From positions 543,607 through 607,606 of the forward strand of contig NZ_LIWB01000002.1 in assembly GCF_001905725.1 (NCBI RefSeq): 64,000 nt of DNA. Direction: 5' to 3'. The translations under genes and the position numbers were made by a program. Below, in pieces: positions 20,071 through 29,674 of the stretch; the first letter of the stretch is position 1; the number at the start of each line of letters is the position of its first letter. The notes beneath the pieces are model-generated. The model was not told the DNA's origin and searched no databases. It saw only the letters and a list, made by a program, of their open reading frames with translations. The DNA comes from Streptomyces sp. CB02400 (GTDB taxonomy: Bacteria; Actinomycetota; Actinomycetes; Streptomycetales; Streptomycetaceae).

Positions 20071-20976
20071 TTGTCCGTACGCGAACTGGTGGTGCTCGGC
20101 ACCGCCAGCCAGGTCCCCACCCGGCACCGCAACCACAACGGCTACCTGCTGCGCTGGGACGGCGAGGGCATCCTGTTCGACCCCGGCGAGGGCACCCAGC
20201 GACAGATGCTGCGCGCCGGGGTCGCCGCCCACGACCTGAACCGGATCTGCGTCACCCACTTCCACGGCGACCACTCCCTCGGTCTCGCCGGGGTGATCCA
20301 GCGCGTCAACCTCGACAAGGTGCCGCACGAGATCACCGCCCACTACCCGCGTTCCGGGCAGCGCTTCTTCGACCGGCTGCGCTACGCCACCGCCTACCGC
20401 GAGACCGTCGCCCTCACCGAGGCCCCGGTCGACAGGGACGGCCCCCTCGACCGCACCCCCGGTTACACGCTGGAGGCGCGGAAGCTGTCCCATCCCGTCG
20501 AGGCGTACGGCTACCGCCTGGTCGAACCCGACGGCCGGCGCATGCTGCCCGAGCGGCTGGCCGCGCACGGCATCAAGGGCCCGGACGTCGGCCGCATCCA
20601 GCGCGAGGGCGTGCTCGACGGGGTTCCGCTGGAGGAGGTCAGCGAGGTGCGGCGCGGGCAGCGGTTCGCGTTCGTCATGGACACCCGGCTGTGCGACGGG
20701 GTGTACGCGCTCGCCGAGGGCTGCGACATGCTGGTCATCGAGTCGACGTTCCTCGACGAGGACGAGGAGCTCGCCGTCGACTTCGGCCATCTGACCGCAG
20801 GGCAGGCCGCCCGGGTGGCGCGCGAGGCGGGCGTACGGCACCTCGTCCTCACCCACTTCAGTCAGCGCTACACCGACCCGGAGGAGTTCGGGCGGCAGGC
20901 GCGGGCGGCCGGGTACGAGGGCGAGCTGACCGTGGCGCGCGATCTGGAGCGGGTGGCGCTTCCGAAGCGTCGGTGA
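20071..20976 (+). CDS. rnz: Ribonuclease Z-like MBL-fold enzyme
   Basis: A 301-residue metallo-beta-lactamase-fold protein of the tRNase Z/ElaC type, which matures tRNA 3' ends. It has the N-terminal [19 protein letters not shown], the [11 protein letters not shown] segment, the metal motif [11 protein letters not shown], an MDTR segment, and the C-terminal [10 protein letters not shown] histidine. The start is TTG 20071 just after the HIT stop, with no clear ribosome-binding site, which implies translational coupling. Length fits the short RNase Z form. Confidence 0.88.
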   Translation: MSVRELVVLGTASQVPTRHRNHNGYLLRWDGEGILFDPGEGTQRQMLRAGVAAHDLNRICVTHFHGDHSLGLAGVIQRVNLDKVPHEITAHYPRSGQRFFDRLRYATAYRETVALTEAPVDRDGPLDRTPGYTLEARKLSHPVEAYGYRLVEPDGRRMLPERLAAHGIKGPDVGRIQREGVLDGVPLEEVSEVRRGQRFAFVMDTRLCDGVYALAEGCDMLVIESTFLDEDEELAVDFGHLTAGQAARVAREAGVRHLVLTHFSQRYTDPEEFGRQARAAGYEGELTVARDLERVALPKRR

Positions 20977-20984
20977 AAACGCCG

Positions 20985-20990
20985 TACGAT
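20985..20990 (+). promoter_or_regulatory. -10 hexamer TACGAT before the purine deaminase gene
   Basis: TACGAT is followed by 6 nt and then ATG 20997; TTCCGA at about 20960 could be a weak -35. This predicts leaderless initiation independent of the upstream operon. Confidence 0.4.
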
Positions 20991-20996
20991 ATTTCG

Positions 20997-21989
20997 ATGC
21001 CCGTACCGAAAGCCGAACTGCACCTTCATATCGAAGGCACCCTTGAGCCCGAGCTGGCCTTCGCCCTTGCCGCGCGCAACGGTGTCGAGCTGCCCTACGC
21101 CGACACCGACGCGCTCCGTGAGGCGTACCGCTTCGAGGACCTGCAGTCCTTCCTGAACCTGTACTACGAGCTCATGGCCGTCCTGCGCACCGAGCGGGAC
21201 TTCGAGGACCTCGCCGACGCCTACCTCGCCCGCGCCGCCGCGCAGGGTGTGCGGCACGCGGAGATCTTCTTCGACCCGCAGGCGCACATGGCGCGGGGGG
21301 TCGGCATGGGCACGGTGGTCGAGGGGCTGTGGCGGGCGCTGGGCCGGAGCGAGGAGACGCACGGTGTCTCGACCCGGCTGATCATGTGTTTCCTGCGGGA
21401 CGAGTCCGCCGAGTCGGCGCTGGCGACGCTGGACGCCGCGAAGCCGTACCTGGACCGGATCACCGGGGTCGGGCTGGACTCGGCGGAGGTCGGGCATCCG
21501 CCGGTGAAGTTCCGGGAGGTGTACGAGGCCGCTGCCGCGCTGGGGCTGCGGCGGGTCGCTCACGCGGGGGAGGAGGGGCCGCCGGAGTACATCACCGAGG
21601 CACTGGACGTTCTTGGCGTGGAACGGGTCGACCACGGGTTGCGGTGTGTGGAGGATCCGGTGCTGGTGGAGCGGCTGGTGCGGGAACGCGTGCCGCTGAC
21701 GCTGTGTCCGCTGTCCAACGTCCGGCTGCGCACCGTGGACACCCTCGCCGACCACCCGCTGCACGCGATGCTCGACGCCGGTCTGATGTGCACGGTCAAC
21801 TCCGACGACCCGGCGTACTTCGGTGGCTACGCCGGGGACAACTTCGACGCGGTGCGCGAGACCCTGGGCCTCGGCCCGGAACGCCTGCGCGAGCTGGCCC
21901 GCAACTCCTTCCTGGCCTCCTTCCTGGAGGACGACGAGGACCTACGGGCCCGGTACCTCGCCGAGGTAGAGGCATACGACTTCGCCTGA
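20997..21989 (+). CDS. Adenosine/adenine deaminase family protein (probably adenine deaminase type)
   Basis: A 330-residue amidohydrolase with the family metal ligands: HLHIEGTL near the N-terminus, the HAGE(E) motif with its histidine and catalytic glutamate, a VDHG histidine, and the distal NSDDPAYF aspartates. Family members hydrolytically deaminate adenosine or adenine. The HLHIEGTLEPEL start, LNLYYELMAVLRTERDFEDL and IFFDPQAHMARG resemble the bacterial adenine deaminase (type 2) subgroup more than classical HLHLDG adenosine deaminases. That substrate call is inference. The frame stays open upstream through rnz, but conservation starts at ATG 20997. Confidence 0.85.
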   Translation: MPVPKAELHLHIEGTLEPELAFALAARNGVELPYADTDALREAYRFEDLQSFLNLYYELMAVLRTERDFEDLADAYLARAAAQGVRHAEIFFDPQAHMARGVGMGTVVEGLWRALGRSEETHGVSTRLIMCFLRDESAESALATLDAAKPYLDRITGVGLDSAEVGHPPVKFREVYEAAAALGLRRVAHAGEEGPPEYITEALDVLGVERVDHGLRCVEDPVLVERLVRERVPLTLCPLSNVRLRTVDTLADHPLHAMLDAGLMCTVNSDDPAYFGGYAGDNFDAVRETLGLGPERLRELARNSFLASFLEDDEDLRARYLAEVEAYDFA

Positions 21990-21999
21990 CCGCGTCACT

Positions 22000-22100
22000 G
22001 CGGGCAGTCGTGCCGCTGGGGGCGGTGCCCCTCAAGCTGCGGGCAGTCGTGCCGCTGGGGCGGCACGGGTGGGCGCAGCGGCGCCCGGTAAGCGCCGGCG
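22000..22100. repeat. Dispersed intergenic repeat, family B, copy 2
   Basis: GCGGGCAGTCGTGCCGCTGG appears twice (from about 22000 and 22039), followed by GGCGGCACGGGTGGGCGCAG and CGGTAAGCGCCGG. These are the same modules as 19449-19613. It lies between two convergent genes. Confidence 0.7.
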
Positions 22101-22128
22101 AGTGGAACCCACCCCCGGCCGGTCGAAG

Positions 22129-23463
22129 TCAGCGGGTGCCGGGCGCCCGGGTTGCCGCTGCCGTGTCGTAGGTGCGCTGGGCCGGGGCCGGGGTGCCGTC
22201 GAGGGGGATTTCGACGACCGGCTGTTCCGGGGCGCCGACCTCGGGGACCGTGCCCGTCGGGGTGCCCGGCGCCGCCGCGACCACCGCCGCCGGGTGACCA
22301 CCACGGCGGCGGACCGCACCCGGCAGCAGCGGACGTCCCCCCGTGTGCAGCGCGACCGCGGTCATCGGCAGCGCGACCAGCAGCAGACCGGCCCCGAGCA
22401 CCGCACCCATCACCGGGAACCCGGCCTGCGCGGACAGCACGCTGCCGGTCAGCGGCCCCGCGGCGGTCCCCAGCGACGACGCCGAACCGACCAGCACCGC
22501 CCACCGCCCGCGCGGATCCAGCGAGGCCGCCAGCCCGATCAGGTACGACAGCACCACCGGGTAGATCGCGTTCCAGGCGATCTCACCGGTGGCGAAGCTG
22601 CCCAGACCGGTCGCGGAGGCGCTGAGCGCGATGCAGCCGGCGATGAGGACCGTGCCGCCGCCGATGGGCAGCGCCCGCCCCAGCCGCGACCCCAGCGCGC
22701 CCGCGCCCAGGACGCCCAGCAGCCCGGCGCCCAGCGCCACCGCGAAGACGACACCCACGGTCGGCTCGGACAGGTGCGCCTGGCCGACCCCGATGCGTCC
22801 GCTCACGCCCCACAGCGCGTTCTGCGCGAGCGACCACAGCAGCATGGTGCCGGCGAGGACCACGCCCGAACGCCGGTGCGGCAGCCGGGCGGCGGCGGTG
22901 TCGTCGGGCCCGGTGCGGCGCGGACCGGGCGTGCCGGCCGGCAGCCGGGACGTCAGCGGCCACACGGCCAGCGCGGTCAGGGCGATGGCGGCCAGGGTGA
23001 GTCCGTGTCCCGGCAGCCGCGGCACCGTCAGGTACACCATCCCCGCGAGCGCGGAGACGCTGAGCAGCCCGAGGGCGGACGCCCGGTGCGGGTCGCGTTC
23101 CGCGGCGATCCGGGTGGCGGCGACCGTCGTGGCCGTACCCGAGCCGAACCCGCCGATCACCGCGCCGGCGACGACGGCCGGTACGGCGGTGGTGAGGGCG
23201 GCCCCGCCGTAGCCGACGGCGGCCAGCAGCAGGCCCAGCCGGGCCAGGGTCCGCGCCCCGACCCGCTCCACGCGCGACGCCAGCAGGAACCCGGCGGTTG
23301 CCGAGCTCAGCAGCAGCGCGCTGCCGAGGGCTCCCGCCTGGGTGGCGGAGAGTTCGAGCCCGCGTTCCAGCCGGCCGACGGTGGTCGGCAGCAGATACGG
23401 GGCGAGGTACCCGGCCGTGAAAAGGGCGACGAGGGGCCAGGGGGCGGTGCGGGGGGCGAACAC
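22129..23463 (-). CDS. MFS transporter
   Basis: A 444-residue membrane protein with about 12 predicted hydrophobic segments, opening with PLVALFTAGYLAPYLLPTT and including the MFS-like GFGSGTATTVAATRIAAERDPHR loop. A soluble Gly/Pro-rich C-terminal tail of about 70 residues follows the last helix. The cargo is unknown; the arrangement is typical of YbfB/CynX-like drug or metabolite exporters. I prefer GTG 23463 because it lies just before the first helix; the frame extends to TTG 23577, adding 38 non-hydrophobic residues without a ribosome-binding site. It is convergent with the deaminase gene. Confidence 0.8.
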   Translation of the reverse strand: MFAPRTAPWPLVALFTAGYLAPYLLPTTVGRLERGLELSATQAGALGSALLLSSATAGFLLASRVERVGARTLARLGLLLAAVGYGGAALTTAVPAVVAGAVIGGFGSGTATTVAATRIAAERDPHRASALGLLSVSALAGMVYLTVPRLPGHGLTLAAIALTALAVWPLTSRLPAGTPGPRRTGPDDTAAARLPHRRSGVVLAGTMLLWSLAQNALWGVSGRIGVGQAHLSEPTVGVVFAVALGAGLLGVLGAGALGSRLGRALPIGGGTVLIAGCIALSASATGLGSFATGEIAWNAIYPVVLSYLIGLAASLDPRGRWAVLVGSASSLGTAAGPLTGSVLSAQAGFPVMGAVLGAGLLLVALPMTAVALHTGGRPLLPGAVRRRGGHPAAVVAAAPGTPTGTVPEVGAPEQPVVEIPLDGTPAPAQRTYDTAAATRAPGTR

Positions 23464-23648
23464 GGGCGTTCCCAGGGCGTGCGGAAGGGACGGTGCGGGG
23501 ACCGTGGGGAGGAGGGGGCGACGACCGTCGACTGACAGGAGCGCGCGGGCAATTTGTATCAAGCGGGGGGAGGGCAACGGGAGCGCGCGAGGTGTGATCT
23601 AAACCACTCTTGCGTTTGGGGTTCGGCGAAGCCGGGTAGCAGCGTCCG

Positions 23649-24431
23649 CTATCGCCAGTGAATGGCCCCGCCACCTGCGGGAATCGTCGTCTCCACCTTC
23701 GTCCGGATCTCCCGCATCACGGCGACGATCCGCTCCTCCCGCTCCGGCGTCAGCCGGGCCACGGGCACCGAGCAGCTGATGGCGTCCTGCGCGGGGGAGG
23801 CGTACCGCAGGGCGAAGCCGAAGCCGACGATCCCGGGCACGCCCTCCTCGCGGTCCACGGAGTAACCGCGCTCCCGCACCCCGGCCAGATCGGCGGCCAG
23901 CGACTCCCGCGAGGTGTGCGTGTTCGGTGTGGCCGCCTCGTACGGCCCCTCGGGCAGCTCCTCGTCCGGCCGCTCCGCCAGCAGCGCCTTGCCGAGCGCG
24001 CCCACGTGCGCGGGCAGCCGCCGCCCCACCCTGCTGATCGTCCTCAGGTACTCGTGCGACTCGCGGGTCGCCAGATACGCCACGTCGTGGCCGTCCAGCC
24101 GCCCCATGTGGATCGTCTCGCCCAGCGCGTCGGACGCCTCGTCCAGATACGGGCGTACGGCCCGCACGCGCGGGTCCGAGTCGAGGTAGCTGGTGCCGGT
24201 GAGCAGGGCGCGGATGCCGATGCCGTACAGCGAGCCGGTGACGTCGGTGCGGACCCAGCCGCGCGCGATCAGGGTCTGCAGCAGCGCGTACATCGAGCTG
24301 CGCGGCACCTTCAGCGCGTCCGCCAGCTCCTGGAGGCGTGCCGGACGGTCGCCGCGCGCGGCGAGCAGTTCCAGTACCTCCATCGTGCGCGCGGCGGACT
24401 TGACCTCGCGCACGCCCCCTGTCTCCGACAT
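23649..24431 (-). CDS. IclR family transcriptional regulator
   Basis: A 260-residue IclR-type regulator. The N-terminal winged helix spans about residues 8-75 (SAARTMEVLELLAARGDRPARLQELADALKVPRSSMYALLQTL), and a C-terminal effector-binding GAF-like domain spans about 85-255. It is transcribed divergently from the glucarate genes, so by context it probably controls them and itself in response to a sugar acid. ATG 24431 is preferred: TACGAT sits 6 nt upstream on this strand, suggesting a leaderless mRNA. An in-frame ATG at 24485 has no ribosome-binding site. Confidence 0.88.
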   Translation of the reverse strand: MSETGGVREVKSAARTMEVLELLAARGDRPARLQELADALKVPRSSMYALLQTLIARGWVRTDVTGSLYGIGIRALLTGTSYLDSDPRVRAVRPYLDEASDALGETIHMGRLDGHDVAYLATRESHEYLRTISRVGRRLPAHVGALGKALLAERPDEELPEGPYEAATPNTHTSRESLAADLAGVRERGYSVDREEGVPGIVGFGFALRYASPAQDAISCSVPVARLTPEREERIVAVMREIRTKVETTIPAGGGAIHWR

Positions 24432-24437
24432 GCGCCG

Positions 24438-24443
24438 ATCGTA
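24438..24443 (-). promoter_or_regulatory. -10 hexamer TACGAT before the IclR gene
   Basis: On the minus strand TACGAT is followed by 6 nt and then ATG 24431. The -35 is unclear. Confidence 0.4.
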
Positions 24444-24484
24444 GTCCGGTCGCAGTCCGGCGGGAGGAGGTCCGTGCCGGGCCA

Positions 24485-24552
24485 TTGACGGTTGTCGTTC
24501 GCCTACTTAACCTTCATTTTCATACATGGATAACGTCTACATGGGGAGATGA
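24485..24552 (+). promoter_or_regulatory. Control region of the glucarate operon
   Basis: An AT-rich patch in an otherwise GC-rich window. TTAACC (24507-24512) and TAACGT (24531-24536) with 18 nt between fit a promoter. TACATGG occurs twice, at 24523-24529 and 24539-24545, 16 bp apart on the same DNA face. The neighbouring IclR regulator is the natural candidate to bind here. GGGGAGA at 24543-24549 is the ribosome-binding site. Confidence 0.45.
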
Positions 24553-25515
24553 GTGAGGGTGAGTCCCGATACGGACCAGAGCGGTACGGCCGCCGTGGCG
24601 CGACGCCTGAAGGACGGGATGGCGAACGGGGTGCTGTCCTTCCCGCTCACCGCCTTCCACGAGGACGGCTCCCTCGACCCGGACGGCTTCCGCGCCTACG
24701 TCGCCGAACGGATCGCCACCGCCCCCGGCGCCGTCTTCCCCGCCTGCGGCACCGGCGAGTTCTTCTCCCTGGACGAGGACGAGTACCGGCAGGTCGTCAC
24801 CATCACCGTCGAGGAGAGCGCGGGCCGGGCGCCGGTCGTCGCCGGCGTCGGCTACGGCTGGGCGCAGGCCACCCGCTTCGCCCGCATCGCCGAGGAGGCC
24901 GGCGCCGACGCCCTCCTCGTCCTGCCGCACTACCTCGTCGCCGCCCCGCAGGACGGCCTCGTCGCCCAGCTCGAAGCCGTCGCCGCCCGCACCCGGCTGC
25001 CGCTGATCACCTACCAGCGCGGCCAGGTCGCCTACACCGCCGACTCGCTCAGGCGGATCGCCGCCCTGCCGAACGTCATCGGCCTCAAGGACGGCCACAG
25101 CGACCTCGACCGGCTCCAGCGCCTCACCCTCGCCGCCCCCGAGGGCTTCCTCTTCTTCAACGGCGCCGCCACCGCCGAGATCCAGGCCCGCGCCTACGCC
25201 ACCGTCGGCGTCCCCGCCTACTCCTCCGCCGTCCACGCCTTCGCCCCCGAGATCGCGAACGCCTGCTTCACCGCGCTGCGCGACGGCGACCACGGCACCG
25301 TCGACAAGCTGCTGCGCGACTTCTACGTGCCGTTCGTCGAACTGCGCGACCGCGTCCCCGGATACGCGGTGTCGCTGGTGAAGGCGGCGGCCCGGCTGCG
25401 CGGACGTCCCGTGGGCCCCGTGCGCGCCCCCCTCACCGACCCCACGCCCGGCGACCTCGCCGACCTGCGCACCCTGCTCACCGCCGGACTCGACCTCGTA
25501 GGAGCCGCCCTGTGA
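24553..25515 (+). CDS. kdgD: 5-dehydro-4-deoxyglucarate dehydratase
   Basis: A 320-residue class I aldolase-type TIM-barrel enzyme of the DHDPS/NAL superfamily. It converts 5-dehydro-4-deoxy-D-glucarate to 2-oxoglutarate semialdehyde with loss of CO2 and water. GVLSFPLTAFHEDGSLD at the N-terminus, PACGTGEFFSL, the tyrosine in LITYQRGQ, and the Schiff-base lysine in VIGLKDGHSD (Lys179) are all present. The PACGTGEF version of the GTTGE motif is typical of this subgroup. The start is GTG 24553 with GGGGAGA upstream. Its stop overlaps the gudD start (GTGA), forming a two-gene sugar-acid operon. Confidence 0.93.
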   Translation: MRVSPDTDQSGTAAVARRLKDGMANGVLSFPLTAFHEDGSLDPDGFRAYVAERIATAPGAVFPACGTGEFFSLDEDEYRQVVTITVEESAGRAPVVAGVGYGWAQATRFARIAEEAGADALLVLPHYLVAAPQDGLVAQLEAVAARTRLPLITYQRGQVAYTADSLRRIAALPNVIGLKDGHSDLDRLQRLTLAAPEGFLFFNGAATAEIQARAYATVGVPAYSSAVHAFAPEIANACFTALRDGDHGTVDKLLRDFYVPFVELRDRVPGYAVSLVKAAARLRGRPVGPVRAPLTDPTPGDLADLRTLLTAGLDLVGAAL

Positions 25516-26819
25516 CCACGCCGACCTCCCGCGACCTGACCGTCACCGAGGTCCGCCTCACACCGATCCTCGTCGCCGACCCGCCCCTGCTCAACACGCA
25601 GGGCGTCCACCAGCCGTACACCCCCCGCCTGATCGTCGAGGTGGTCACCGCCGACGGCACCACCGGCCTCGGCGAGACCTACGGCGACACCAAGTACCTG
25701 GACCTGGCGCGGCCCCTCGCGGACCGGCTCGTCGGCCGCCAGGTGGGTGACCTGAACCGGCTGTTCACCGAGGCCGACGAGGTGGCCGTCGACGCCTCCC
25801 AGGTCTCCGGGCAGGTCGACGTCGGCGGACTGCGCGGCGTGCAGACCGCCGACAAGCTGCGCCTGTCCGTGCTCTCCGCCTTCGAGGTCGCCTGCCTCGA
25901 CGCCCTCGGCAAGAGCCTCGGCCTGCCCGTGCACGCCCTGCTCGGGGGCAAGGTCCGCGACGCCGTCGAGTACAGCGCGTACCTCTTCTACAAGTGGGCC
26001 GACCACCCCGAGGGCGTGCCGGCGGAGAAGGACGACTGGGGTGCCGCCGTCGACCCGGCCGGCGTCGTCGAACAGGCCCGGACCTTCACGGAGCGGTACG
26101 GCTTCACCTCCTTCAAGCTCAAGGGCGGCGTCTTCCCGCCCGACGAGGAGATCGCGGCCGTACGCGCCCTCGCCGCCGCGTTCCCCGGACACCCCCTGCG
26201 CCTCGACCCCAACGGCGCCTGGTCCGTGGAGACCTCGCTGAAGGTGGCCGAGGAACTCGGGGACGTCCTCGAATACCTGGAGGACCCCGCGCTCGGCACC
26301 TCCGCCATGGCCGAGGTCGCCGCCCGTACCGGCGTGCCGCTCGCCACCAACATGTGCGTGACGACGTTCGCCGAGATCAAGGAGGCGTTCACCCGGGACG
26401 CCGTCCAGGTCGTCCTCTCCGACCACCACTACTGGGGCGGACTGCGCAACACCCAGCAGCTCGCCGCCATCTGCCGCACCTTCGGCGTCGGCGTCTCCAT
26501 GCACTCCAACACCCACCTGGGCATCAGCCTCGCCGCGATGACCCACGTGGCGGCCACCGTGCCCAACCTGCACCACGCCTGCGACTCCCACTACCCCTGG
26601 CAGTCGGAGGACGTCCTCACCGAACGCCTCACCTTCGAGAACGGCACCGTGAAGGTCTCCGACGCGCCCGGCCTCGGCGTCGAGCTCGACCGCGACCGGC
26701 TGGAAGTGCTCCACCAGCGGTGGCTCGACGACGACGGCTCCCTGCGGGACCGCGACGACGCGGCCGCCATGCGCGTCGCCGACCCGGAGTGGGTCACACC
26801 GGCCGTGCCGCGCTGGTGA
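25512..26819 (+). CDS. gudD: Glucarate dehydratase
   Basis: A 435-residue enolase-superfamily enzyme that dehydrates D-glucarate (or idarate) to 5-dehydro-4-deoxy-D-glucarate, the substrate of the adjacent kdgD product. The barrel carries SFKLKGG (general-base lysine region), LRLDPNGAW and EYLEDPALG metal-ligand segments, LATNMCVT, and the catalytic histidine region SMHSNTHLG. The N-terminal capping domain includes PLLNTQGVHQPYTPRLIVEV, typical of glucarate dehydratases. The GTG start overlaps the kdgD stop. Together the two genes give two steps of glucarate catabolism toward 2-oxoglutarate; a semialdehyde dehydrogenase is not seen in the window. Confidence 0.94.
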   Translation: MTTPTSRDLTVTEVRLTPILVADPPLLNTQGVHQPYTPRLIVEVVTADGTTGLGETYGDTKYLDLARPLADRLVGRQVGDLNRLFTEADEVAVDASQVSGQVDVGGLRGVQTADKLRLSVLSAFEVACLDALGKSLGLPVHALLGGKVRDAVEYSAYLFYKWADHPEGVPAEKDDWGAAVDPAGVVEQARTFTERYGFTSFKLKGGVFPPDEEIAAVRALAAAFPGHPLRLDPNGAWSVETSLKVAEELGDVLEYLEDPALGTSAMAEVAARTGVPLATNMCVTTFAEIKEAFTRDAVQVVLSDHHYWGGLRNTQQLAAICRTFGVGVSMHSNTHLGISLAAMTHVAATVPNLHHACDSHYPWQSEDVLTERLTFENGTVKVSDAPGLGVELDRDRLEVLHQRWLDDDGSLRDRDDAAAMRVADPEWVTPAVPRW

Positions 26820-26866
26820 TCCTTCCAGGGGTGAACATGGAGTGACGGCCATCACGCTGTCGGTGG

Positions 26867-26897
26867 CGTGGTGCACACTGGCTGGAACCGCACCACG
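26867..26897. promoter_or_regulatory. Inverted repeat upstream of the PfkB kinase gene
   Basis: CGTGGTGC and GCACCACG form perfect 8-bp arms 15 nt apart, ending 14 bp before the PfkB start. It may be an operator or an RNA hairpin. Confidence 0.4.
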
Positions 26898-26911
26898 TCA
26901 GGGAGCGCACC

Positions 26912-28036
26912 GTGATGGCGTCCACCCGGAAGGCACGCATCGAGGGATCGCACTGCTCGTCCCAGGTCGATCCCCTCGCCGCCCTGCGCGCACCGGACGA
27001 CCCGCCCTGGGACGTCTACCTCACCGGCACCGTCTTCCTCGACATCGTCTTCACCGGGCTCGGCTCCGCCCCGGTGCGCGGGACCGAGTCCTGGGCACGC
27101 GGGATGGGGTCGAGCCCCGGCGGCGTCGCCAACATGGCCACCGCCCTGGCCCGCCTGGGCCTGCGCACCTCCCTCGCGGCGGCCTTCGGCGACGACCACT
27201 ACGGCGAGTACTGCTGGGACGCGCTGGAGCAGGGCGAGGGCATCGACCTCTCGCTCTCGCGCACGGTCCCCGGCTGGCACTCGCCGGTCACCGTCTCCAT
27301 GGCGTACGACGGTGAGCGCACGATGGTCTCCCACGGCCACGAACCTCCCCCCGAGGAGCCGGCCCCCGACTGCCCGCCCCGTGCGCGTGCCGCCGTCGCC
27401 TCCCTCACGCCGGGCCGCAGCGCGCCGTGGATCGCGCAGGCCGCGCGCAAGGGGGCGCGCGTCTTCGGTGACGTCGGCTGGGACGACACCGGGGCGTGGG
27501 ACCTGGCCGCGCTGCCCGACCTGCGGCACTGCGAGGCGTTCCTGCCGAACGCGGAGGAGGCGATGCGGTACACCGGCACGGACTGCCCCCGCGCGGCGGC
27601 GCACGCCCTCACCGAGCAAGTGCCGGTCGCGGTCGTCACCCTCGGCGCGGAGGGCGCGTACGCGGTGGACCGGCGTACGGGGGAGACGGCGTCGGTGCCG
27701 GCGATCGAGGTGGAGGCGCTCGATCCGACCGGGGCGGGGGACGTGTTCGTCGCCGGGTTCGTCACGGGGTCGCTGGCGGGGTGGCCGCTGGCCGACCGGC
27801 TCGCCTTCGCGGGGCTCACGGCGGCGCTGTCCGTCCAGGAGTTCGGGGGGTCGCTGTCGGCGCCGGGGTGGACGGAGATCGGGGCGTGGTGGCGGCGGGT
27901 GCGGTCGGTCGAGGGGCAGGACCCCTCGGCTCTGGGGCGGTACGAGTTCCTGGCGGGGCTGATTTCGGGGGAACTGGTGCGGCCGTGGCCGCTGCGGCGG
28001 GCGGTGCCGACGATCGGCTTCCGCCGGTCGGCCTGA
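26912..28036 (+). CDS. PfkB family carbohydrate kinase
   Basis: A 374-residue ribokinase-type sugar kinase. Family signatures are SSPGGVANMATALARLG near the N-terminus and DPTGAGDVFVAGFVTG with the catalytic aspartate near the C-terminus. The N-terminal 35 residues and a C-terminal tail of about 50 residues extend the standard fold. The substrate is unknown. Its position downstream of the glucarate genes suggests hexose or sugar-acid metabolism, but an inverted repeat and 92 bp separate it, so it may be independently controlled. The start is GTG 26912 or ATG 26915, with GGGAG at 26901-26905. Confidence 0.87.
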   Translation: MMASTRKARIEGSHCSSQVDPLAALRAPDDPPWDVYLTGTVFLDIVFTGLGSAPVRGTESWARGMGSSPGGVANMATALARLGLRTSLAAAFGDDHYGEYCWDALEQGEGIDLSLSRTVPGWHSPVTVSMAYDGERTMVSHGHEPPPEEPAPDCPPRARAAVASLTPGRSAPWIAQAARKGARVFGDVGWDDTGAWDLAALPDLRHCEAFLPNAEEAMRYTGTDCPRAAAHALTEQVPVAVVTLGAEGAYAVDRRTGETASVPAIEVEALDPTGAGDVFVAGFVTGSLAGWPLADRLAFAGLTAALSVQEFGGSLSAPGWTEIGAWWRRVRSVEGQDPSALGRYEFLAGLISGELVRPWPLRRAVPTIGFRRSA

Positions 28037-28039
28037 AAC

Positions 28040-28165
28040 GGGGGCCCGCCCCCACGCTTTTGCCGCCGGGGGTCCGCCCCCGCACCCCCGTTGTCGGGGC
28101 TCCGCCCCCACGACCCGCTCCGGGGGCTCCGCCCCCACGCCCCCGCCAGGGGGCTCCCGCCCCCT
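28040..28165. repeat. Cluster of short GC hairpins
   Basis: Consecutive small palindromes: GGGGGCCCGCCCCC, GGGGGTCCGCCCCC, GGGGCTCCGCCCC, GGGGGCTCCGCCCCC and GGGGGCTCCCGCCCCC, about 26 bp apart. The same hairpin core recurs in the family A repeats and after glyS (about 63169). They probably act as terminators or 3' stabilisers for the PfkB mRNA. Confidence 0.65.
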
Positions 28166-28194
28166 GGACCCCCGGCCTGTGCCCGCCCACCACC

Positions 28195-28481
28195 CGGCTC
28201 GGTCGGCTGGGAAGTGGGCCATGGGCCCGGGGTGCCGTCCCGGCTCGGTGGGTTGGGAGGCGGGCTGTGGGCCTGGGGCACGGTTCCGGCTCGGTCGGCT
28301 GGGAAGTGGGCCATGGGCCCGGGGTGCCCTCCCGGCTCGGTCGGCTGGGAAGTGGCCATGGGCCCGAGGCGTTGTCCCGGCTCGGTCGGCTGGGAGGCGG
28401 GCTGTGGGTCCAGGGCACGGTCCCGGCTCGGTCGGCTGGGGCGCGGGCCACGGGCCCGGGTCACCGAACCGGCTCGGTCCG
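28195..28481. repeat. Tandem array of six 46-bp repeats plus a partial seventh
   Basis: Units begin with CGGCTCGGTCGGCTGGGA at 28195, 28241, 28287, 28333, 28378 and 28424, with a partial unit at 28470. Five are 46 bp and one is 45 bp. Two unit types alternate, one containing AAGTGGGCCATGGGCC and one containing GGCGGGCTGTGGG. The length is not a multiple of three, so the array is not a coding repeat. No gene is seen in 28037-28591. Confidence 0.85.
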
Positions 28482-28591
28482 TTAAAAGGCCTACAGGGTT
28501 GTCACCCCTCCGTCGTACCCTGGGAATCGCGAGGTCGCCCTCAGCCAGGCGGCCGTGACTAGGAGGATCCGCAGGCCTTCAGAGCCGGCCC

Positions 28592-29662
<1,071 letters not shown>

Positions 29663-29674
29663 ACCGAGCACCAG

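Noticed and set aside
28040..28481. Possible CRISPR array
   Set aside because: Repeats are contiguous with no unique spacers, and no cas genes are nearby.
28179..28562. 127-codon frame through the 46-bp tandem repeats
   Set aside because: The repeat length is not a multiple of three, so each unit is read in a different frame; the peptide is an artefact of GC-rich repeats.
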